Source: Actinomyces sp. oral taxon 414 (GTDB lineage Bacteria > Actinomycetota > Actinomycetes > Actinomycetales > Actinomycetaceae). From it: DNA of 64,000 nt. Shown in pieces: positions 36,774-44,815 of this stretch (its first letter is position 1; each line of letters starts with the position of its first letter). The translations under genes and the position numbers were made by a program. The DNA lies in the NCBI RefSeq assembly GCF_001278845.1, contig NZ_CP012590.1:2666001-2730000 (forward strand). The letters run 5' to 3'. The notes beneath the pieces were generated by a model. That model saw nothing but the letters and a program-made list of their open reading frames with translations, made no database searches and was not told where the DNA came from.

Positions 36774-37160
36774 TCAGGGCCCGTCGTAGAAGGCGAGCTC
36801 GACGAGGTTGCGATCGGGGTCGCGCACGTAGAGGCTGCGGACGGGGCCGCGCGCGCCCGCTCGGTCCACGGGGCCGAGTTCGACGGGGACGCCGCAGTCG
36901 GCGAGGCGCGCGGCCACGGCGTCGAGCCCGCCGACGACGACGAGGCACAGGTCGGCGCTGCCGGGGGCGGGGCGGTCGGCGTGCGGGGCGATCGGGGCGT
37001 CGGCGGGGTGAAGATTGATCTTCTGGTCGCCCAGGCGCAGCGCGGTGCGCCCCCGCCCGAAGGTCACGACGTCCATCCCCAGGACGCGCGAGTAGAAGTC
37101 GACGGAGGCCTCGACGGAGGCGACGGTGAGGACTATGTGGTCGATGCCGGTGATGCGCAC
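36774..37160 (-). CDS. VOC family protein (glyoxalase/bleomycin-resistance fold)
   Basis: A 128-residue metal-dependent-type fold with two beta-alpha-beta-beta-beta modules. ITGIDHIVLTVASVEASVDFY opens module 1 (metal ligand His), VVTFGRGRTALRLGDQKINLH ends it, and SLYVRDPDRNLVELAFYD with the terminal Glu ends module 2. The substrate is unknown. The start is GTG 37160 in front of RITGIDH; GACAAT lies 6 nt upstream, and a GGAGGAGGA also precedes it. The longer open frame is an artefact. Confidence 0.83.
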   Translation of the reverse strand: MRITGIDHIVLTVASVEASVDFYSRVLGMDVVTFGRGRTALRLGDQKINLHPADAPIAPHADRPAPGSADLCLVVVGGLDAVAARLADCGVPVELGPVDRAGARGPVRSLYVRDPDRNLVELAFYDGP

Positions 37161-37385
37161 ACCGCGATTGTCCTCCTCCGGCGGACTATTCCCTCCGGAC
37201 TGCGGCTCTCCTCCGAACCAGTACCCCGGACGGGCCCTTCTCCGTCCCCCGGACTGCGGCGCTCCCCGGACGGGCGCAGTCCCGACTCGCGGCGGCGCCC
37301 GGGACCCGCTGCGCCCCATGCGGGACGGGCGACGCGTAGGCTCGTCGTGTCGAGCGTCGTCGTGCAGCTGCGAAAGCGAGCCCAT

Positions 37386-38078
37386 ATGGACCTGTTCCAC
37401 ATGCCGTCCGCCGAGGAGGCCGTGCCCGCCCTCTTCGTCCTGCTCTTCTGCGGCCTCATCGGGCTGGAGCGCGAGGTGCACCGCAAGGATGCGGGGATCA
37501 GGACCCACGTCCTCGTGGGGCTGGGGAGCTATCTGTTCACCCTGGTGTCGCTGTACGGCGCGCCGTCGGCGCTCACGGGCAATATGCGCTGGGACGCGTC
37601 GCGGATCGCCGCGCAGGTGGTCTCGGGGATCGGCTTCATCGGCGCGGGGGTGATCTTCTTCGAGCACGACAGCGTCCGGGGCCTGACGACGGCGAGCGCG
37701 ATCTGGGTGGCAGCCGCCGTCGGAATGGCGTGCGGATTCGGGATGATCACCATCGCCGCCCTGGTCGTCGCGCTGTACTTCGTGGCCGTCCTCGCCCTGA
37801 CTCCCGTCATCCGCCGACTCATCCACCGGGGCTCCGAGGGGAGGCTGCGGATCACGTACGCCGACGGGAGGGGGCTCCTCCGCACGATCCTGGTCAAGGC
37901 CTCCGAGATGGGCTTCGAGACCATGGTGACGGCGAGCCGCCAGGTGACGCGCAGGGACTGGAAGGGTGCCGCCGTTGACGTGCGGGTCAGTGGCAGGAAG
38001 GGTGTTTCCGATCTGCTGTCGGTCCTGTCCATGGTGGACGGGGTGGTGGAGGTCGAGGTCCTCGACGACGAGCACTGA
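37386..38078 (+). CDS. MgtC/SapB family membrane protein
   Basis: A 230-residue protein with about five membrane helices in the first 150 residues. GLIGLEREVHRKDAGIRTHVLV near residue 22 is the MgtC signature, followed by GIGFIGAGVIFF and GLTTASAIWVAAAVGMACG. The C-terminal 80 residues form a soluble ACT-like domain (TILVKASEMGFETM). MgtC proteins act in magnesium limitation and acid stress. An in-frame GTG at 37347 follows TAGGCT closely and may be the real start, adding 13 residues. Confidence 0.85.
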   Translation: MDLFHMPSAEEAVPALFVLLFCGLIGLEREVHRKDAGIRTHVLVGLGSYLFTLVSLYGAPSALTGNMRWDASRIAAQVVSGIGFIGAGVIFFEHDSVRGLTTASAIWVAAAVGMACGFGMITIAALVVALYFVAVLALTPVIRRLIHRGSEGRLRITYADGRGLLRTILVKASEMGFETMVTASRQVTRRDWKGAAVDVRVSGRKGVSDLLSVLSMVDGVVEVEVLDDEH

Positions 38079-38248
38079 ACTCCCCTCCGTCACTGTTCGG
38101 ACCCGGTCAATGGCGGCCCGGGAGTGTCGGGACCCCGGAGACCCCGACGCCGCAGTCCGGGACGTCGGCGGGCTACACGGAGACGATCTTCTGACCGGCG
38201 ATTCCACCGCCGCTGTCCGGGAGCAGTCCGGGGGCGTCGACAGTGCGG

Positions 38249-38380
38249 AAAAAGGTGGCTGGCGCATAACTTTCGGGTGCGCGGCTGCTCCTGCACTCCC
38301 GGGGAATGGCGTCATTGCACCACTTCGGGACGGGAGGAGCGCGGGACCGGGGGTGAAAGATATGCGCCAGCCACCTTTTT
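38249..38380. repeat. 132-bp inverted repeat
   Basis: 26-bp arms with one mismatch: 38249-38274 begins AAAAAGGTGGCTGGCGCATA and 38355-38380 ends TATGCGCCAGCCACCTTTTT. The inner sequence has further GC-rich pairing. It lies 170 bp after MgtC and may act as its terminator, since the right arm ends in five T residues. Confidence 0.75.
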
Positions 38381-38587
38381 GAGCCGCCGGACCGACTCAC
38401 CCCGGTGTCAGCCCACGCCCGCGGCGGAACGGAAGGGGCGAATGAGGCAGGCATGACAGACGGGGCGGATGGTCTTGAAGGTTATTCAGTGGGCTCATGG
38501 TGGCGCTCTCCTGTTCGGGCCATTCATATGCGGTTGGGCCACGGTGCTCCAACCGTCGTTCCCGAGGGCGAGGCGCGCGTCTCGAGG

Positions 38588-38671
38588 TCCGGGGCGCAGC
38601 GGTCCGCGCTGTCAGGTGGGGAGCAGCAGCGCGTCGCCATCGCAGCGGCATCCGGGGCGCAGCGGTCCGCG
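38588..38671 (+). repeat. 21-bp direct repeats around an ABC-ATPase relic
   Basis: TCCGGGGCGCAGCGGTCCGCG occurs at 38588-38608 and exactly again at 38651-38671. The 42 bp between encode a recognisable ABC transporter signature. The whole interval 38079-39291 (over 1.2 kb) contains no intact gene; it holds two palindromes, this duplication and short relics. Confidence 0.8.
38609..38644 (+). pseudogene. Fragment of an ABC transporter ATPase
   Basis: Twelve codons read LSGGEQQRVAIA, the ABC signature of lipoprotein or macrolide-export type ATPases. No Walker A or B motif was found nearby, so only this fragment remains. Confidence 0.45.
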
Positions 38672-38689
38672 AGATCGTCGGGTAACCGC

Positions 38690-38758
38690 CGAGCACGTCA
38701 CTTAACCCGCGAGAACGTCTGCTAGAGGTACGATCTCGCGGGTTGAGTGACGTGCTCG
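38690..38758. repeat. 69-bp inverted repeat
   Basis: 25-bp arms (38690-38714 begins CGAGCACGTCACTTAACCCG; 38734-38758 ends GTGACGTGCTCG) with a single G-T type mismatch and a 19-nt loop. It starts 19 bp after the ABC relic repeat. Confidence 0.75.
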
Positions 38759-39291
38759 CGAGCCGGGCCGCGTCACGAGATGCGAGACGCCGTCCCACCA
38801 TGCGGGACGAGCGGCGGCAGGGGCGTCGGAACCGCCCCCGCCGCCGCCCGGACCGCCCCCGGCACCCGACTCGCCGCGCCCGACTCCCCCAACGCGCCCG
38901 GAGACGACCCGAGCGGACCATCACGGCCGCCCCCCGCACCCCAACACCCTCAACGGCCCCTCGCATCACACCCGGGAGACGCACTCGGACGCCTTCGCAA
39001 CAACCCCTCGGACGAGGAGGACCCGCCCGAGCAGACCACCACAACTCTCACGCCCCACATCTTCAAAACCACCCCTGAATAACCTTCCTTGTACGCAGCG
39101 GCTTCCACGACCCGCCCGCACCCGCGACGAAGCAGTGCACCCGGACAATAGGCGACAACGATCCACTGGGCTTTCGGATGCAGATTCGTTCAGCAGGGGC
39201 ATAGCCATGAAGATGCTGAACCTGGCGCCACCGGGACACCGGCGCAAACCCGGAGGAACGCTCGCTTCGGTGCCACACTGGGGCCACGCGA

Positions 39292-39633
39292 GTGGAACTG
39301 ACGCGGTTCCGAGTGCTGCCCGGGCGCAGCGACGTCGTCGAGGAGTGGATGGCCCTCCTGCGCGATCACGAGCAGGCCGTCCGGGAGACTCTTGGACCAG
39401 AGCGCATGCACGTCGAGACGATCTTCTCCGAGACGGTCGACGGCGTCGAGTACCTGTGCTGGTACTCCATCCAGGGCGAGGGCGGCAGCGACGTGGAGTC
39501 CAGCGGGCACTGGCTCGACCGGGCCCACCTCGACTTCTGGAGGCGGTGCATCGACACCGCCTTCCCGCCGGAGGACCTCGCCGTCCGCCAGCACGTGGTG
39601 ACGGCCGCCGTCGAGGACGCCACCGCCCCCTGA
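39292..39633 (+). CDS. DUF6176-like small protein
   Basis: A 113-residue soluble protein starting with GTG. ELTRFRVLPGRSDVVEEWMALL, RMHVETIFSETVDGVEYLCWYS and HLDFWRRCIDTAFPPED agree with what I recall of this family. The fold is probably a ferredoxin-like dimeric barrel, judging by alternating strand and helix segments. The role is unknown. No Shine-Dalgarno is evident; CACACT lies 12 nt upstream. It is the first intact gene after the relic zone. Confidence 0.65.
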   Translation: MELTRFRVLPGRSDVVEEWMALLRDHEQAVRETLGPERMHVETIFSETVDGVEYLCWYSIQGEGGSDVESSGHWLDRAHLDFWRRCIDTAFPPEDLAVRQHVVTAAVEDATAP

Positions 39634-39766
39634 CCGGCTTCCCGCCGGGCGACGACCGGGTCCCCCGGCGGGCGGGTGCCTCACCGCCGAGGGCGAGGAG
39701 CCCGGCCCACGTGACGCGAGTCCCCGGCGAGCGGGCGCACCAGCGCGATGATGAGCGGGCGCCCCA

Positions 39767-40291
39767 TTACGCGATCATGTAGACCATGCCGCGGCCGTCC
39801 TCCACCAGGCCGCGGGTGAAGTCCCGAGCCTTGCAGAGGTAGGGCAGGACGTAGTCCGCGCTCGAGGAGACCCGCCACAGACTCGCCACGCTCTCGTCCG
39901 GGTCCTCGGCATTGAGATCGCGGCACAGCTCACTCAGATCCTGCGCGATCGGGCTCATTTCTTCGGGGGCCAGCACCCGTACCCACGGCTCCCAGCCGGG
40001 CGGGCCGGCATTGACATTCACGTGCCCCTCGAACATGCGGTAGGACGGACGCTCCGGGTGCACCCCGGGACGCTCACGAGTCAGGTCCTGGAGCTCATCC
40101 CAGGCCTTGTCGAGATAGAGCATGTCCCTTTTGGGAACGACCTGTCCGTAGAGCCCCGAGCCGATGCGCGCACCGGGCTCGAAACCCCAGGCGTCGGCCA
40201 ACGGATCGGCGGAGAGGTAGCGATGCGGGTGAACGAGTGCGTCGGCGGTCTGCTCGGCCTCGAAGGCGTATGCGTAATAACGGATTCCCAT
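39767..40291 (-). CDS. Hypothetical protein, possibly DUF1877-like
   Basis: A 174-residue soluble protein starting MGIRYYAYAFEAEQ. LYLDKAWDELQDLT near residue 57 recalls the LDKAW motif of DUF1877/YfbM-type proteins. VRVLAPEEMSPIAQDLSEL and CKARDFTRGLVEDGRGMVY follow. The function is unknown. The ATG lies 6 nt after CATCCT and may be leaderless. About 245 bp of mostly non-coding sequence follow upstream to the rhodanese-fusion gene. Confidence 0.55.
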   Translation of the reverse strand: MGIRYYAYAFEAEQTADALVHPHRYLSADPLADAWGFEPGARIGSGLYGQVVPKRDMLYLDKAWDELQDLTRERPGVHPERPSYRMFEGHVNVNAGPPGWEPWVRVLAPEEMSPIAQDLSELCRDLNAEDPDESVASLWRVSSSADYVLPYLCKARDFTRGLVEDGRGMVYMIA

Positions 40292-40537
40292 GACCCCAGG
40301 ATGCTCCGGCCCGCTGGCGCGCACCAGGGGAAGGCGGCATCTGTGGATAACCGAAGATATCCACAGGGTAGGCGATTCCGGCTCGGCGCGGTACTGCGTG
40401 AATGTAGTCCCTCAAGGGGCGGTTCGACGCCGCATCGCCGCAGCGGGCGCAGCGAGCCGGACCGGCCGGCGCGAGCGCCGAGGCGCCCTCGGCGATCCGA
40501 ACGGGAACGATCCCGACGACGCGAGGGCACGACCCCG

Positions 40538-41884
40538 CTAGAACCGGCGCTCCACCACCTCCCCGTCAACGAGTTCGAACTTGGCCACCTCCACAATATT
40601 CCCGACGATGTGATCGTTGAACTCCTCGAGGCGATCGGCCGGAATCCAGTACTCGAGAATATCCCTCCCGCCGGCCTGTCGCACCGGGAATTGCGAGAGG
40701 TAATCGGCCTCGACGTCGAACCGCGTGACATATCCGACGCCGGAGGCCGGGACATTCCAGTCCCGCGCGATCTTCGTCGCGTACTGCTCATTGAGGACGG
40801 GGTAGAAGATCGGCTGCTCCGGGAGCCGCGGCGGCCACCGGCGCAAGCCGCTGGCGCGGACCAGCTCCATCTCCTCCGGTCCGGTCGGCCGCCACAGCGT
40901 CACGACCTCGAGCGCACTGGCCCCCTCGCCCGCCGCGCCATTCGCCGCACGGATTGCCGCGCCGCCCGCCTCCCCCTCGGGCTGCGCCCCGCGGGCGACG
41001 GGCCGGGTCGGGTCGGTGATCCACTCACTCCACGAACCCGCGTAGACGGCCGGGTCCGCGGCAGCGCCGCAGGCCGCGGCCGCGAGCGCCACATGGCAGG
41101 CCTGAAGGCCAGAACCGCAGTAGATCCCGACGCCGCCGCCGCGCCCTCCGCCGCCGCGTCCCCCGGCACCGCGGCGCACCCCGACGGTCCCGAAGCGCTC
41201 GGCGAGCCGTTCGGCGGGCAGGAAGTGGTCGTCGTCGGCCATAAGACTGAGGGCCGGAAGAGATCGGGCGCCGGGGATGTGGCCGGCGACGGGGTCGATC
41301 GTCTCGTCCTCGCCGCGGTAGCGGTTGGCGGGACGGGCGTCCAGCAGGACTCCCGTCGCCGCGATCCGCTCCGCCCCTTCGGCGTCGACGACGGCGCGTC
41401 CTCCCGGCTCGACGACGAGGTCGCCGGGCTCGGGGCGGACCTCGCCGGTCTCGACGTCGCCGCCGCCCGCCCGCCAGGCGCACCAGCCCCCGTCGAGGAC
41501 GCGCACGTCGTCGTGGCCGGCCCAGCACAGGAGCCACCAGGCGCGGGCGGCGGCGATGGAGCGCCAGTCGTCGTAGACGACGACGGGGCGCGCCGCGCTC
41601 ACCCCGGCGGCCCGCATGGCGGCCTGGAGGACCGCGGCCTCGGGCAGCGGGTGGCGGCCGGTGACGCCCGGGACGTGCGGGGCGGCGAGCGCGTCGTCGA
41701 GGGACACGTAGGCGGCCCCGGGCACGTGCCCGGCGAGGTACTGGTCGTAACCGTCGTTGGGCAGCCCGATGCCGGGGTAGCGCACGTCCAGGACGACCGG
41801 CCGGGCGGGCGGGGCGAGAGGGAGGAGTCCGGCGAGCTCGGCCGCGGTGATGAGCGGCGCGGGGTTCGGGTCGCGGGGGCGCAT
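40538..41884 (-). CDS. Fusion: two-domain rhodanese sulfurtransferase + crystallin-J1-like domain
   Basis: A 448-residue protein. Residues about 12-135 form an inactive N-terminal rhodanese domain. Residues about 160-290 form the catalytic one, with loop GIYCGSGLQACH containing the persulfide Cys and the usual linker RPANRYRGEDETIDP. After an Ala/Gly-rich linker of about 40 residues, a domain of about 125 residues follows (VTLWRPTGPEEMELVRASG, QPIFYPVLNEQYATKIARDW) that normally occurs alone, often annotated ADP-ribosylation/crystallin J1. ATG 41884 is preferred to GTG 41890 because GAGAGG lies 8 nt upstream of it. Confidence 0.75.
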   Translation of the reverse strand: MRPRDPNPAPLITAAELAGLLPLAPPARPVVLDVRYPGIGLPNDGYDQYLAGHVPGAAYVSLDDALAAPHVPGVTGRHPLPEAAVLQAAMRAAGVSAARPVVVYDDWRSIAAARAWWLLCWAGHDDVRVLDGGWCAWRAGGGDVETGEVRPEPGDLVVEPGGRAVVDAEGAERIAATGVLLDARPANRYRGEDETIDPVAGHIPGARSLPALSLMADDDHFLPAERLAERFGTVGVRRGAGGRGGGGRGGGVGIYCGSGLQACHVALAAAACGAAADPAVYAGSWSEWITDPTRPVARGAQPEGEAGGAAIRAANGAAGEGASALEVVTLWRPTGPEEMELVRASGLRRWPPRLPEQPIFYPVLNEQYATKIARDWNVPASGVGYVTRFDVEADYLSQFPVRQAGGRDILEYWIPADRLEEFNDHIVGNIVEVAKFELVDGEVVERRF

Positions 41885-42046
41885 GCGCACCGCCTCTCGT
41901 TGACGACGTCGGGGGCACGACCCTACCCCTCTTCCCGCCCCGGAGACCGGGACGGGAGGAGGGGAGCCGCAGGGGCCTGAGCCTGCGACCGGGCGGGGCG
42001 GGAAGGGGGAGAACGGCCGCGCCCCGCCCCGAGGACCGGGCCCGGC

Positions 42047-43291
42047 TCAGGGGGCGTCGCGCCCGCCGCGGGCCACGGCCTCCAGGCGCGGCCCGATGGA
42101 GTCGGCCATCATGGCGATCTCGCGCTCGAGGATCCGGTTCGCCCTCGCCCTCTCCCGCCAGTGCGCCAGGGACGCCGCGATCTCGCTCATCCGTCTGCGC
42201 GCGGCCCGCACGGTCAGGCTGCAGTCCTCGGCCAGGGCGAGGAGCCCCTCGATCTCGTCGGGGATCGCATCGGCCCCCATGATCGAGGTCGAGCGGCTGC
42301 GGAGCGGGTCGGGGTTCGGATTCACGTCGAACGCCGGGCTGAGCCTCCAGGCGCCGCGGTCGGCGAGGAACCCGTGGTTGCGCAGGTGATCGTCCGTGTT
42401 GCCGAGGGCGACGCCGGCAACGACCCGGTCGTAAAGCTCGTGATGGTCCTGCCGGGGCGAACGGGACAGGTCGCGCATCGCCTCGGCGATGTCGGCATAG
42501 TCGTGCTGCTCGCCGTCGGAGGAGCCGACGGCGGTCATGGCGCTGATGTAGCCGATGCGCGCTCCTGTACTCGTTCTGTCGAAACGCCGCAGGATGAGCA
42601 CGCTCCGGTCCCCCACCCGGGTGAGCCGACGCCGGGGCGTGCGGATGCCGGCCTCCTCCATCAGGTCGAGCGAGGTGGCCTCCCAGGCCATCACGTCCCA
42701 CGAGTCTCCGGCGTGCGGGAATTTGGCGATCGCGAGGCTGCCGTCGTCGAGCCGCACCGAGGCCTTGGGCCGGGCGCCGCCCAGTCCGGTCGTCCCCGTG
42801 TCCAGGAGCCGTTTGAGGGCGTCCGAGGGGTCGTCGTCGGAGACCAGTTCGTCGCTGGCGCGCAGAAGTTCCGGCAATGCGATGAGCCGGGGGACGCGCG
42901 AGGGCTCGCCCAGGAACTCGTCGTGGCCGAGGAGCCGGAAGCGCAACGCGCCCTGGCGGGTGTCGTCGCTCACACCCAGGAGGAAGTCGAGGTCGTCCAA
43001 CCGACGGGGGACCCGGCCCTCCTCGCGGGCGCGGGACCTTTCGGCCTTCCGAATGAGATTGCGCCCCCAGCGGTCGGGAGCGCTGTCGGCAAAGGCCCGC
43101 ACAAGGCCGTCCTGATGCTGCGCGCCGGGCGCCAGCAGCAGCGTCGGATCGAGGTTCGTCCCGCCGTCCGCGAGATAGGCGGGGTCGTACAGGAAGGTCG
43201 TGGAGACCCGGCCCCGCGCCCGTGCGACGCGAGCCTGGCCGACCAGGCGGGGGGCGCCCGCGGCGTCGATGAAGACCTCGACGGCGGTCAT
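42047..43291 (-). CDS. hipA: HipA-family serine/threonine kinase toxin
   Basis: A 414-residue kinase. The N-terminal HipA domain is followed by the ATP-binding segment TTGLGGARPKASVRL near residue 165, the catalytic loop NTDDHLRNHGFL near residue 297 and the metal motif SPAFDVNP. Relatives phosphorylate glutamyl- or tryptophanyl-tRNA synthetase and cause dormancy; the target here is unknown. It overlaps the HipB stop by 4 bp, so toxin and antitoxin are translationally coupled. Confidence 0.9.
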   Translation of the reverse strand: MTAVEVFIDAAGAPRLVGQARVARARGRVSTTFLYDPAYLADGGTNLDPTLLLAPGAQHQDGLVRAFADSAPDRWGRNLIRKAERSRAREEGRVPRRLDDLDFLLGVSDDTRQGALRFRLLGHDEFLGEPSRVPRLIALPELLRASDELVSDDDPSDALKRLLDTGTTGLGGARPKASVRLDDGSLAIAKFPHAGDSWDVMAWEATSLDLMEEAGIRTPRRRLTRVGDRSVLILRRFDRTSTGARIGYISAMTAVGSSDGEQHDYADIAEAMRDLSRSPRQDHHELYDRVVAGVALGNTDDHLRNHGFLADRGAWRLSPAFDVNPNPDPLRSRSTSIMGADAIPDEIEGLLALAEDCSLTVRAARRRMSEIAASLAHWRERARANRILEREIAMMADSIGPRLEAVARGGRDAP

Positions 43292-43575
43292 CGTGCGCGC
43301 CTCCTGGTCAACCGATCCGCGCGCAGGCGCCCGATGTCGCTGTTCAGCGGGTCGACGGCGTCAACGACCCGGTCGAGCAGGCCGAGCGCCCGGAGCACCT
43401 GGGCGACGCTGTTGAAGCTGACGTTCGGATTGCCCGACTCGATCTTGCGCAGGGTGTCGCGCGTGATGTCCGCGCGCTCGGCCACCTGCTGGGCGGTCAG
43501 GCCCAGGACCATGCGCCACCCGTGGATGTGCTCGCCGAGCTCCGTGATCTGACGGCCGATCCTGTACCCGGTCAT
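43288..43575 (-). CDS. hipB: HipB-like helix-turn-helix antitoxin
   Basis: A 95-residue XRE-type DNA-binding protein: LTAQQVAERADITRDTLRKIESG is the helix-turn-helix. It should neutralise HipA and repress the operon. The start is MTGYRIG at 43575, since GGAG lies 6 nt before it but abuts the upstream ATG at 43581. The operator and promoter lie directly upstream. Confidence 0.88.
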   Translation of the reverse strand: MTGYRIGRQITELGEHIHGWRMVLGLTAQQVAERADITRDTLRKIESGNPNVSFNSVAQVLRALGLLDRVVDAVDPLNSDIGRLRADRLTRRRAR

Positions 43576-43601
43576 GCGCATCTCCGTTTCTTATGGCGAA
43601 C

Positions 43602-43633
43602 AGTATAGCCGTATTACTCCGATACGACGATAC
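43602..43633 (-). promoter_or_regulatory. hipBA operator overlapping a perfect -10 box
   Basis: GTATAGCCGTAT (43603-43614) and ATACGACGATAC (43622-43633) form an inverted repeat with 10 of 12 matches and a 7-nt spacer. On the minus strand TATACT (43607-43602), a consensus-like -10, overlaps the proximal half, so a bound HipB dimer would block RNA polymerase. Confidence 0.6.
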
Positions 43634-43732
43634 TACTCGTCATTATGGTGGCGGACCCGGATGACGCGGGCGGCCCGGATGACGCGGGCGGCTCGGCCGG
43701 AGCGGGCGGCCCGGGAGCCGTGCCCGGCGCGA

Positions 43733-44812
43733 TCAGCCCGGCCGATCGGAGCGCCCGCCCGTGCGCCCCGCCCCGCGGGAGGACGCCAGGCGCAGGATCG
43801 CGTACGCCGTGAGGATGATGCCCGCGGCCGCGGCCGCCCCCGCGAGCGCGGCCCGCCATATGCGGGGCTGCGCCGCGGCCGAGGGGACCACCGAGCGCAC
43901 CGCGGCATCCGACGACGTCCACTGCGCGGGCAGGTCGGTGCGCTCGGCGTGGACGAGCAGGCGGTGGGTGTTGACGCCGTAAGGCGTGCAGGTGACCAGG
44001 GTGACGAGGTCCCGGTCGCGCTCGACCGACAGGCTCTCCACCTTCTCGGGGAGCACGACCTCGGTGGAGTACACCCGGTAGGCGTGGTCCTCGCCCAGGA
44101 CGCGGATGATGAACCAATCCCCCGAGGCGAGCTCGTCGAGCCGGTCGAGCATGGTCGCGGTGGGCAGTCCCGTGTGACCGGCGAGCACGGCGTGGGTCGA
44201 GGCCCCGCCGATGGGCACCGACGTGTTGACAACATGCCCCACCCCGCGGGACAAGGAGTTTTCGTCGGTGTAGTGGTAGATCGGCAGGTCCACGCCGATC
44301 GTGGGGATGATCAGCTCTCCCATCACCCCGTCCCCCGCCAGGTTGAGCACGCGCTCGTACTCCTCGCCGCCGGGGCGGGCGTCGGTGGCGTCGAAGGGGT
44401 CGACCACGTGAACACTTCCGTCGAGCAGGCGCGCGTTGTACGACGTCGCCGCGGACCTGGCCTCCTCCAGCCGGGCAGGGGAGGCGGATGCGACGACCCG
44501 CTGCTGGGCGTGGGCGACCTCGTCCTGGGCGCGCTGGTTCATCCAGCTGCTGACGAAGGGGTAGCCCGCGAGGGCGCCGCCCGTCAGCACGATGACGAGG
44601 GCGATCAGGCGCCGCAGCCAGGGGTGCCCCAGCCGGGGGCGCCGCCCCGTGCCGGACGACGGCTCGGGCCGGGCCGGGCAGGACGAGCGCCCCCCGGCCC
44701 GGCCGCGGCGCAGATGCGGCCCGGGAGCCGGTTCCCCGGCCCGGCCCTTCCCGGCCCGTCTTCCCCCGGCCCGGGCGTGGCGGGGGCGCGGCGGACCCGA
44801 ACGCGGGGTCAA
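43733..44812 (-). CDS. srtC: Class C sortase (pilus polymerase)
   Basis: A 359-residue membrane transpeptidase. An Arg/Pro-rich N-terminus precedes a membrane helix (LIALVIVLTGGALAGYPF). The lid motif DPF in VHVVDPFDAT near residue 130, LAGHTGLP (catalytic His), TLVTCTPYGVNTHR near residue 274 (Cys and Arg) and a C-terminal membrane helix are all class C traits. It joins fimbrial subunits through their LPXTG motifs. TTG at 44812 starts the gene, with AAGGAG 9 nt upstream; only 3 nt separate it from the pilin stop. Confidence 0.9.
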   Translation of the reverse strand: MTPRSGPPRPRHARAGGRRAGKGRAGEPAPGPHLRRGRAGGRSSCPARPEPSSGTGRRPRLGHPWLRRLIALVIVLTGGALAGYPFVSSWMNQRAQDEVAHAQQRVVASASPARLEEARSAATSYNARLLDGSVHVVDPFDATDARPGGEEYERVLNLAGDGVMGELIIPTIGVDLPIYHYTDENSLSRGVGHVVNTSVPIGGASTHAVLAGHTGLPTATMLDRLDELASGDWFIIRVLGEDHAYRVYSTEVVLPEKVESLSVERDRDLVTLVTCTPYGVNTHRLLVHAERTDLPAQWTSSDAAVRSVVPSAAAQPRIWRAALAGAAAAAGIILTAYAILRLASSRGAGRTGGRSDRPG

Positions 44813-44815
44813 CCG

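Noticed and set aside
38249..38380. Classical Rho-independent terminator
   Set aside because: The right arm ends in five T residues, but the stem is 26 bp with an 80-nt loop, far from the usual compact form, so it is listed as a repeat.
43656..43691. Tandem 18-bp repeat (CCCGGATGACGCGGGCGG) as the end of a gene
   Set aside because: Two exact units lie just beyond the sortase stop with no start signal or domain; treated as simple slippage.
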